NCBI GenBank assembly: GCA_021781695.1
Contig: JAJXWG010000033.1
Coordinates: 1-11,641 of the forward strand
Direction of reading: 5' to 3'
Origin: Pseudomonadota bacterium
GTDB taxonomy: Bacteria; Pseudomonadota; Gammaproteobacteria; Burkholderiales; Gallionellaceae
Length of the DNA: 11,641 bases
The notes under the pieces are model-generated. The model saw only the letters and a program-made list of their open reading frames with translations. It did no database searches and was not told where the DNA came from. Of this stretch, positions 6,292 to 11,641 are shown in pieces. Positions within the stretch are counted from its first letter, which is position 1. Every line of letters starts with the position of its first letter. Position numbers and translations under genes: made by a program.

Positions 6292-6848
6292 TGAAATTCT
6301 GTTCTGCATGCGGCAGCACGGTTGAGTTGCGCATACCTGCAGACGACAACAGAGCGCGTTACATCTGCACCGCATGCAGCACCATCCATTACCAGAATCC
6401 CAGGCTGGTGATCGGCTCCATCCCCGTTTGGCAGGACAAGGTTCTGCTATGCCGGCGCGCAATCGAACCGCAGTACGGCAAATGGACATTGCCGGGCGGT
6501 TTCATGGAAAACGGGGAAAGCACGGCACAGGCCGCAATGCGCGAAACGCTGGAAGAAGCCTCTGCGCGCATCGCCATCATCGATTTATATTCGATGTACA
6601 GCCTGCCCTATATCGACCAGGTCCACCTTTTGTTCAGGGCTGAACTGCTCGATCTGGATTTTGCTCCGGGACCCGAAAGCCTGGAAGTCAGACTTTTCAC
6701 AGAAACTGAAATCCCTTGGGATGAATTGGCCTTCCGACCGGTGCGCTACAGCCTGGAGCATTATTTTGCCGAACGAAAGCACGGCCGATTCAGCCTGCAT
6801 ACGGGCGAACTGACACCTGCTGCCACAACGCGCGCAACCGCTATATAA
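6291..6848 (+). CDS. Zinc-ribbon Nudix hydrolase
   Basis: The 185-residue protein combines an N-terminal zinc ribbon (Cys4, Cys7, Cys26, Cys29, as FCSACG and YICTACS) with a Nudix domain. The Nudix box runs from Gly70 as GGFMENGE...REtLEE; Glu85, Glu88 and Glu89, the metal-binding part, are present. The usual Gly after EEx is Ser91. Nudix enzymes cleave nucleoside diphosphates linked to another moiety. The zinc-ribbon arrangement resembles NADH pyrophosphatase-like and 'ADP-ribose' Nudix proteins, but the NudC-specific SQPWPFPxS motif after the box is absent, so the substrate is not determined. ATG 6291 overlaps the bamD stop (TGATG), pointing to translational coupling; an in-frame GTG at 6276 would lie inside bamD. 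The last codons carry the putative mlaA promoter. Confidence 0.85.
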   Translation: MKFCSACGSTVELRIPADDNRARYICTACSTIHYQNPRLVIGSIPVWQDKVLLCRRAIEPQYGKWTLPGGFMENGESTAQAAMRETLEEASARIAIIDLYSMYSLPYIDQVHLLFRAELLDLDFAPGPESLEVRLFTETEIPWDELAFRPVRYSLEHYFAERKHGRFSLHTGELTPAATTRATAI

Positions 6849-6849
6849 T
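6820..6849 (+). promoter_or_regulatory. Putative sigma-70 promoter for mlaA
   Basis: CTGCCA (6820-6825), an 18-base spacer and a perfect TATAAT (6844-6849) at the end of the Nudix gene. The predicted start is about 25 bases before the mlaA ATG. Confidence 0.5.
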
Positions 6850-6879
6850 CGCTGAAACTTATCTGCCGCCAAGACAACC

Positions 6880-7641
6880 ATGAATCTGATACGCATTTTT
6901 TTCGCAATAGCCACGCTCGTCCTGACAGGTTGCGCATCAACCCATGCGAACAATCCTGCAGACCCCTTTGAGCCATTCAACCGCGGTGTATATAAATTCA
7001 ACGACACCCTGGATCGTGCCATCGCAAAGCCGGTCGCAAAAGGCTACGACAAGATCGTGCCCGACACCGCAAAAATGATGGTCACCAATTTCTTTTCCAA
7101 CCTGAACGATGTGGTCGTTACAGTCAACGATCTGCTGCAACTGAAATTAAAGCAAGGCTTCTCCGACGGCATGCGCGTGCTGGTCAATTCCACACTCGGG
7201 ATAGGCGGACTGGTGGATGTCGCATCCATGCAACTTCCCAAACACGACGAGGATTTCGGCCAGACATTGGGTTATTGGGGCATCCATAGCGGCCCTTATC
7301 TCATGCTGCCCGTCCTGGGACCGAGCTCGTTCCGCGACGGCATAGGCCTGTACGCCGACGGCATTACAAGTCCGCTATATCGCGACGTACCCAAAATACG
7401 CACCCGCAACCAGTTATATCTGACCGACATGATCAACCGCCGCCAGCAATTGCTGGCAGACGAGAAAGTCATGGAGGGCGCAATACTGGATCGCTATGCG
7501 TTCATCCGCGATGCCTACCTGCAGCGCAGGCAGAATCTGGTATACGACGGCAACCCGCCGCGCGAGTCGTATGACGACTACGACAATACGGACAGCGAGC
7601 CCGCCGAAAAACCGGCCCCCCAGGCTCCAAACAAGAAATAG
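6880..7641 (+). CDS. mlaA: Outer membrane lipoprotein MlaA (VacJ), phospholipid retrograde transport
   Basis: MlaA sits in the outer membrane, removes misplaced phospholipids from the outer leaflet, and passes them to periplasmic MlaC for return to the inner membrane. The 253-residue precursor has a lipoprotein signal with lipobox LTGC (Cys18). It then shows the family signature: DPFEPFNRGVYKFNDTLDRAIAKPVAKGY, NFFSNLNDVVVTVNDLLQ, VLVNSTLGIGGLVDVAS, DEDFGQTLGYWGI, GPYLMLPVLGPSSFRDGIG, and a C-terminal YAFIRDAYLQRR. Length is about that of the E. coli protein (251). The tail after residue 225 is rich in Asp, Glu and Pro and low in hydrophobics, so probably disordered. The mlaFEDCB genes are not in the window; MlaA is often encoded apart from them in enterics. 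A hairpin terminator directly follows the stop. Confidence 0.95.
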   Translation: MNLIRIFFAIATLVLTGCASTHANNPADPFEPFNRGVYKFNDTLDRAIAKPVAKGYDKIVPDTAKMMVTNFFSNLNDVVVTVNDLLQLKLKQGFSDGMRVLVNSTLGIGGLVDVASMQLPKHDEDFGQTLGYWGIHSGPYLMLPVLGPSSFRDGIGLYADGITSPLYRDVPKIRTRNQLYLTDMINRRQQLLADEKVMEGAILDRYAFIRDAYLQRRQNLVYDGNPPRESYDDYDNTDSEPAEKPAPQAPNKK

Positions 7642-7660
7642 CCAGCGCTGCTGGTTTTTT
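7642..7660 (+). terminator. Rho-independent terminator after mlaA
   Basis: CCAGC-GCT-GCTGG hairpin, starting one base after the mlaA stop codon, followed by six T. The stem is short (5 bp) but GC-rich. Confidence 0.7.
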
Positions 7661-7668
7661 CAAATCAT

Positions 7669-7697
7669 TTGATCTCATGCCAAATTGAGCAGATAAT
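7669..7697 (+). promoter_or_regulatory. Putative sigma-70 promoter for the 218-residue protein/kinase unit
   Basis: TTGATC (7669-7674), a 17-base spacer and GATAAT (7692-7697), just after the mlaA terminator. This predicts a leader of about 64 bases before ATG 7768. Confidence 0.5.
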
Positions 7698-7767
7698 TTC
7701 ATCAGGCTACTGGCAGCGGGTATTTCAGAGAACTTCAGACAGGCTACTCACCAAGAGGAGGAACATC

Positions 7768-8424
7768 ATGCCGAACGATACACTGGAAGCCGACGTAAAA
7801 AATGCAATCGAACAGGGCCATGATGTTCAGGAGCAAGTCAAGCAGCTGACTTTACGCCGCATTGACGCACATTCTCTTGACATCGAATCCCTGCAGAAGA
7901 TCTCTGCCAGCGTGTTGCGCGGTGCAAGAGCTGCCGTGCAGAAGGAGTTGAATTTGTCTTCCGCACAGGCAAGCACTGCGCGCGCGCAGCTCAAGCAGGC
8001 AGTCGCAGGACTGGATGGCGCGCTGGCGCAAATCGTTTCCGCAGCCAAGCTCGCCTTGGAAGAAGCGGCAGGCCGCGCTCAGGAATTTTCAAACGATGAT
8101 CTGGCGAGTGCGCGCGCCGATCTGCAAAACATCGAAACCATGTTCCTGGAAACCTTGCAGACCTCCGCTTCAAGCGCTAAGGATGTGGCAGGGGAAATCC
8201 TGCACGACATCGTAGCCCACAGCCGCACTCAGGGTTCCGCGGTTGGCGCACAGCTCAAAGAAACGCTGTCTGTCATCACACACCAGCTCAAGGCCACCGG
8301 ACGCACTCAAGCAGTAGCAGGCCTGCATCTTGCCCAGGCCACTTCCGATCTGTTGCGGAAAATCACCGCAGGTGTGCTCACCGGAGTAGCCGAACACATC
8401 AAACCTGCCGACAAGGGTAGCTGA
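7768..8424 (+). CDS. Ala-rich helical protein of unknown function, paired with an ABC1 kinase
   Basis: The start at ATG 7768 is fixed by a perfect AGGAGG (7756-7761) six bases upstream; the frame stays open upstream to 7669 but without a ribosome binding site. The 218-residue product has no signal peptide, no membrane segment, almost no aromatic residues and no cysteine. It is dominated by Ala, Gln, Leu, Glu, Lys and Ser in long amphipathic helical stretches, with repeated AxxA patterns (for example ARAQLKQAVAGLDGALAQIVSAAKLALEEAAGRAQEF), resembling phasin-, apolipoprotein- or coiled-coil-like proteins. It may match an uncharacterised family (DUF6781 is my recollection, not checked). Its TGA overlaps the ATG of the ABC1/UbiB-family kinase (TGATG), so the two are translationally coupled and probably act together, perhaps at a membrane or lipid surface; that role is inference. 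Confidence 0.8.
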   Translation: MPNDTLEADVKNAIEQGHDVQEQVKQLTLRRIDAHSLDIESLQKISASVLRGARAAVQKELNLSSAQASTARAQLKQAVAGLDGALAQIVSAAKLALEEAAGRAQEFSNDDLASARADLQNIETMFLETLQTSASSAKDVAGEILHDIVAHSRTQGSAVGAQLKETLSVITHQLKATGRTQAVAGLHLAQATSDLLRKITAGVLTGVAEHIKPADKGS

Positions 8425-10124
8425 TGCTATTGCAGGCCCTGGCGGCGGTACGCGATTTATCCCGCCTGCACGACATCGCCACCATCATGATCCGCTACGG
8501 CTTTGGTGACATTGTCAACCGGATGGGGGTAACGCATGCACTGGATCGCGCCGGATTTCACCGGCACAACAAGTCTGAACACGCGAACCTTCCCGCACCC
8601 GTCAGGGTGCGGCGTGCGCTCGAAGAAATGGGGCCGACCTTCGTCAAGCTGGGCCAGTTGCTTGCCACGCGCGTGGACTTGTTCGAGCCCGATTGGATCG
8701 CTGAATTCGGCAAGCTGCAGGACAGCGCCCCCCCTGTTCCCTACGCCGATATTCGGGAGCAGCTAAGCGAAGACCTGGGTACCGCGCCGGAAGAAGTATT
8801 TGCGCATTTCGATCCGGAGCCGCTGGCCGCAGCCTCGATTGCGCAGGTTTATCGCGCGAGGACAGAGGATGGCAATGAAGTCGTGATCAAGGTTCGCCGC
8901 CCTGGTATCAGGCCCGTGATCGAAGCAGACTTGCGCTGGCTTGCCAGGCTTGCAGAGCTTGCCGAATCGGAAAGTCCCGAGTTGCGCAGCTTCCGCCCCA
9001 AAGAAGTGGTTCGTCAGTTTGCGCTGTCGTTAAGACGCGAACTGGATTTTTCGGTTGAATGCCGAAATGCCGAACGCATTGCACAGAATTTTGCAGATTA
9101 TCTGGATACATCGGGCGTGCCGCTCATCGTGATCCCGCGCGTTTACTGGCAGTGGACCGGCGAAAAGGTATGCGTGCAGGAATATATTTCAGGCATACCT
9201 GGCCGCCAGCTCGCGGCTGTTGACAAAGCGGGACTGGACCGCAAACTGTTGGCACGTCGCGGCGCTCACGCAGTATTGAAGATGATCGTCGAAGACGGTT
9301 TCTTTCATGCCGACCCTCACCCCGGCAACGTGTTCTATTTGCCTGACAATCGCATCGCCTTCATCGACTTCGGCATGATAGGGCGTTTAACCGACGAGCG
9401 CCGCGAACAGCTGATCCACCTGTTGCTGGGACTGGTGCGCCATGAACCCAAAAGGGTGCTCGACGTGTTGCTGGACTGGACAGGAGACGGCGTGCAGGAT
9501 GAGGCGGCGCTCACGCTGGAAATCCAGACCTTCCTCGACCAGTATCACGGCGTGCCGCTAAAGCAGTTAAGCCTGGGCACCATGCTTTCCGACACGGTGG
9601 CCATATTGCGCCAGCATCAGCTGATGCTGCCTGCCGACCTTGCCTTGCTGATCAAGGCCTTCATCTCGCTGGAAGGCATGGGACGCGAGCTCGATCCCGA
9701 TTTCGATATCGCAGGCGAAGCCATGCCCATGCTGGAAGAGTTGCTGCGCGCAAGATACACCCCATCAGCCCTGATCAAACGCGGCGGGCGAGCGCTGTCT
9801 GAGATGATGTCGCTGATCGCAGGTCTGCCGCACGACCTGTCGCGACTGCTGCGCGCCGCGCGCCGCGGCAAACTGGAAATCCACATCGACGTCACCAATT
9901 TGCGCCATGTCGGCAACCAGCTCGACAACGCCGCCAACCGCATGGTGATCGGCATCGTGGTCGCCGCGCTCATCGTGGGTTCTTCCATCGTGATGACCGT
10001 GCCTGGCGGCCCCCGTCTGTTTGGCTTGCCCGCTTTAGGCCTGTTCGGCTTTATCAGCGCGGTGATCGGCGGCGTGTGGCTGATGCTGTCCATCTGGAAG
10101 AGCAGCCGCATGGACCGGGAATAG
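8424..10124 (+). CDS. ABC1/UbiB/AarF-family atypical kinase, membrane-anchored
   Basis: The 566-residue protein is a member of the ABC1 (UbiB/ADCK) atypical kinase family, which supports ubiquinone biosynthesis and lipid handling through ATPase activity. In order it shows the family-specific KxGQ motif (KLGQ, 75-78, in PTFVKLGQLLATRVDLF), the Ala-rich nucleotide loop AAASIAQVYRA (135-145), the lysine in VVIKV (Lys156), ELDF (206-209), the catalytic-loop equivalent HADPHPGN (295-302) and DFG (315-317). Two C-terminal hydrophobic segments (about 507-526 and 533-558) would anchor it in the inner membrane, as in UbiB. Its N-terminus differs from E. coli UbiB, and no ubiE/ubiJ neighbours are present. 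It may therefore be a second ABC1 paralogue rather than the canonical UbiB, and no symbol is assigned. It overlaps the preceding gene by one base; htpX converges on it 3 bases away. Confidence 0.9.
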   Translation: MLLQALAAVRDLSRLHDIATIMIRYGFGDIVNRMGVTHALDRAGFHRHNKSEHANLPAPVRVRRALEEMGPTFVKLGQLLATRVDLFEPDWIAEFGKLQDSAPPVPYADIREQLSEDLGTAPEEVFAHFDPEPLAAASIAQVYRARTEDGNEVVIKVRRPGIRPVIEADLRWLARLAELAESESPELRSFRPKEVVRQFALSLRRELDFSVECRNAERIAQNFADYLDTSGVPLIVIPRVYWQWTGEKVCVQEYISGIPGRQLAAVDKAGLDRKLLARRGAHAVLKMIVEDGFFHADPHPGNVFYLPDNRIAFIDFGMIGRLTDERREQLIHLLLGLVRHEPKRVLDVLLDWTGDGVQDEAALTLEIQTFLDQYHGVPLKQLSLGTMLSDTVAILRQHQLMLPADLALLIKAFISLEGMGRELDPDFDIAGEAMPMLEELLRARYTPSALIKRGGRALSEMMSLIAGLPHDLSRLLRAARRGKLEIHIDVTNLRHVGNQLDNAANRMVIGIVVAALIVGSSIVMTVPGGPRLFGLPALGLFGFISAVIGGVWLMLSIWKSSRMDRE

Positions 10125-10127
10125 ACA

Positions 10128-11009
10128 TCAGCGCCCGGCTTTGAGCGCAGCGATGCGCTCATCCAGCGGCGGATGCGTCATGAACAACCTGCTCATGCCG
10201 TGCCCGCCCGAAATGCCCGATGCAGCCATCTCTGCCGGCAAAGAGACCTGCTCATGGTTGATCTTCAGGCGCTCCAGCGCAGCAATCATCTTGTCGCGCC
10301 CTGCAAGCGCCGCGCCGCCCGCATCCGCGCGAAATTCGCGATGGCGTGAAAACCACAACACGATCATGCTGGCCAGCACGCCCAGCACCAGCTGTGCCGC
10401 GATTTCCGCCACGAATGAGCCGATGCCCGGACCGCGCTCGTTGCTGTCCCGGCGCAGCAGCGAGTCCACGAATATGCCTATCAGTTTGGCAAAAAACACC
10501 ACAAAGGTATTCACCACGCCCTGAATCAGCGTCAACGTCACCATGTCGCCGTTGGCAACATGGCTGATTTCATGACCCAGAACCGCTTCTGCTTCATCGC
10601 GGCTCATGCCGTGAAGCAGCGCCGTGCTCACAGCCACCAACGCATTGTTCCGGTTCCAGCCGGTGGCAAACGCATTGACATCCGGCGCATCGTAGATCGC
10701 CACTTCCGGCATGCCAATGCCCGCAGATTGCGCCTGTCGCCGGACGGTTTCCATCAGCCATTGTTCCGCAGAATCAGCGGGCGCCGTGATTACCACAGCG
10801 CCCACCATGTGCTTGGCAGACCACTTAGACATGAACAGAGAAACGATTGCGCCGGAAAACCCAATCACCAGCGACAACAATAGCAGCGCGTTAAAATTGA
10901 TAGCCCCGCTTTGATCCAGCACGCGATCAACCCCCAATAGACGCAGGGTGATATTGATCACAAACAGGACCGCAAGATTGGTCAGGACAAACAAGAAAAT
11001 ACGCTTCAT
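10128..11009 (-). CDS. htpX: Membrane zinc metalloprotease HtpX
   Basis: HtpX is an inner-membrane M48 metallopeptidase that degrades misfolded membrane proteins alongside FtsH. From ATG 11009 the protein has 293 residues, the same as E. coli HtpX. It begins with two transmembrane segments (about 4-21 and 38-60), followed by the cytosolic protease domain with HEISH (146-150: His146, Glu147, His150) and the third zinc ligand Glu225 in SRHREFRADA. Two more hydrophobic stretches (about 162-183 and 198-219) lie between. The C-terminal MTHPPLDERIAAL is typical. An upstream in-frame ATG at 11057 would include the promoter and lacks family similarity, so it is rejected. A strong sigma-32-type promoter precedes the gene, agreeing with its heat-shock role. 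Its stop is 3 bases from that of the convergent kinase gene. Confidence 0.96.
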   Translation of the reverse strand: MKRIFLFVLTNLAVLFVINITLRLLGVDRVLDQSGAINFNALLLLSLVIGFSGAIVSLFMSKWSAKHMVGAVVITAPADSAEQWLMETVRRQAQSAGIGMPEVAIYDAPDVNAFATGWNRNNALVAVSTALLHGMSRDEAEAVLGHEISHVANGDMVTLTLIQGVVNTFVVFFAKLIGIFVDSLLRRDSNERGPGIGSFVAEIAAQLVLGVLASMIVLWFSRHREFRADAGGAALAGRDKMIAALERLKINHEQVSLPAEMAASGISGGHGMSRLFMTHPPLDERIAALKAGR

Positions 11010-11041
11010 GATCCGCCACACTCCAGACTTATTCATTGGGC

Positions 11042-11080
11042 TTGAGTGTGGGGACAAGTTTCCTTATTTCAAGCACTCAA
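11042..11080. repeat. 7-bp inverted repeat framing the htpX promoter
   Basis: TTGAGTG (11042-11048) and CACTCAA (11074-11080) are perfect inverted repeats 25 bases apart. One arm overlaps the distal part of the -10 box and the other abuts the -35 box, so a dimeric regulator could bind across the promoter. No regulator is known from the sequence. Confidence 0.4.
11046..11073 (-). promoter_or_regulatory. Sigma-32 (heat-shock) promoter of htpX
   Basis: Minus strand CTTGAAA (11067-11073), a 13-base spacer and CCCCACAC (11046-11053) match the sigma-32 consensus CTTGAAA / CCCCATnT closely. The expected transcript start is about 30 bases before ATG 11009. Confidence 0.75.
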
Positions 11081-11131
11081 TCCCCGGCAACATCCTTGAC
11101 AACAGCAGGTTCTGCCTACTAAGCTGCGCTC

Positions 11132-11641
11132 ATGCCATCAATCCATCATCAAAACATAAAAGCATCGTCGACTGATCCAATCACCGGCTTCCTGAATCGT
11201 GCCGCTTGTTTCAACAAGATTTCGCAACTTGCCAAGCAAGCGACACCCGAACGCCGGCTCTTTGCAGTCTGGGTCTCGCTGGACCGGTTCAAACTGGTCA
11301 ATGAGTCTTGCGGACACCAGGGCGGCGACATGCTGATCTTTCAGGTCGCCAGTCGATTGCAGGACATGACCGGCACTGACACGCTCTGGTTTCGCATGGC
11401 AGGAGATGAGTTCGTCCATCTGTCTCTGGCTGAAGATCCGGATCAGGCGGAGCAACTTGCTGACACTTTGCTTGACGCAATCCAGGCTCCACTTTCCTTG
11501 AACAATCTTATGCTCCGACCTTCAGCCAGCCTGGGCATCGCAACGCTTGGCACAAACGAATTTCCGCATGCCTGTCTTGAAAGAGCGGACCATGCAATGA
11601 AGTCGGCCAAACGCGCAGGCGGCAGCCGTATCGTTGTCTCC
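11132..11641 (+). CDS. GGDEF-domain protein, N-terminal part (runs off window)
   Basis: ATG 11132 opens a frame of 170 codons to the right edge; a TAA lies 12 bases upstream in frame, so this is the only ATG start. The protein goes straight into a GGDEF domain with no sensor before it: DPITGFLNR (15-23), VSLDRFKLVNESCGHQGGD (48-66), FRMAGDEF (87-94), and SLGIA with ADHAMKSAKRAG near the end. GGDEF domains make cyclic di-GMP or, when degenerate, bind GTP or regulate a following EAL domain. Two deviations are visible: the first metal-binding Asp of the (L/I)DxDxFK motif is Ser49, and GGDEF reads AGDEF. No RxxD inhibitory site is at the usual place. I therefore expect weak or no cyclase activity, and perhaps an EAL domain beyond the edge. 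A TTGACA at 11096-11101 with a weak -10 would give a nearly leaderless transcript. Confidence 0.85.
   Translation, partial: MPSIHHQNIKASSTDPITGFLNRAACFNKISQLAKQATPERRLFAVWVSLDRFKLVNESCGHQGGDMLIFQVASRLQDMTGTDTLWFRMAGDEFVHLSLAEDPDQAEQLADTLLDAIQAPLSLNNLMLRPSASLGIATLGTNEFPHACLERADHAMKSAKRAGGSRIVVS

Noticed and set aside
10128..11057. Longer htpX start at ATG 11057
   Set aside because: It would add 16 residues unlike the family and place the start within the sigma-32 promoter spacer; ATG 11009 gives MKRIFLFVLTN, the usual HtpX N-terminus.
11042..11080. CIRCE element (HrcA operator) at htpX
   Set aside because: CIRCE reads GCACTC...GAGTGC; here the half-sites are in the opposite order and the spacing is 25 instead of 9.
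1..11641. CRISPR arrays
   Set aside because: No regularly spaced repeats of 23 or more bases seen anywhere in the window.

Overview
The window looks like part of a Gram-negative, probably betaproteobacterial, chromosome. The evidence is outer-membrane lipoproteins of the BAM and Mla systems, a divergent bamD / rluD-pgeF arrangement like that of gammaproteobacteria, an HtpX protease with a sigma-32-type promoter, and a tRNA-Asn of proteobacterial type. A Nitrosomonadales/Gallionellaceae-like host is my guess from protein style only.

Left part (1 to about 3515) is accessory in character. On the minus strand lie a uracil-DNA-glycosylase-superfamily-like protein cut by the window edge (1-500) and, upstream of it, a histone-deacetylase-family gene broken by one -1 frameshift (659-1488). 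Divergent from these is a SMUG-type DNA glycosylase (1658-2305). It converges on a 100-residue orphan protein (2350-2652). Then come about 350 bases with no supported gene and a decayed, truncated IS transposase (about 3004-3456). A pair of direct GTAACCCC repeats sits just before the terminator of tRNA-Asn. The tRNA with its promoter and terminator (3524-3681, minus) separates this part from the core genes.

Right part (3785 to 11641) is dense core-type sequence. pgeF and rluD overlap by 14 bases on the minus strand. bamD runs divergently, and its start codon overlaps the proposed rluD start codon in a single CATG. bamD is followed with a 1-base overlap by a zinc-ribbon Nudix hydrolase, and then by mlaA with its own putative promoter and a terminator. 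Next is a two-gene unit of a 218-residue Ala-rich helical protein of unknown function and an ABC1/UbiB-family atypical kinase, coupled by a TGATG overlap. htpX converges on the kinase gene with only 3 bases between the stop codons. The window ends in a divergent GGDEF-domain gene that runs off the right edge.

Themes: the right side is envelope biogenesis and quality control (BamD, MlaA, HtpX) with housekeeping RNA modification and metabolite repair (RluD, PgeF, Nudix). The left side is a small variable region that pairs two UDG-like proteins with a deacetylase-family remnant. The most unusual points are that left cluster, the coupled 218-residue protein/kinase pair, the overlapping start codons of bamD and rluD, and the inverted repeat that frames the htpX heat-shock promoter.
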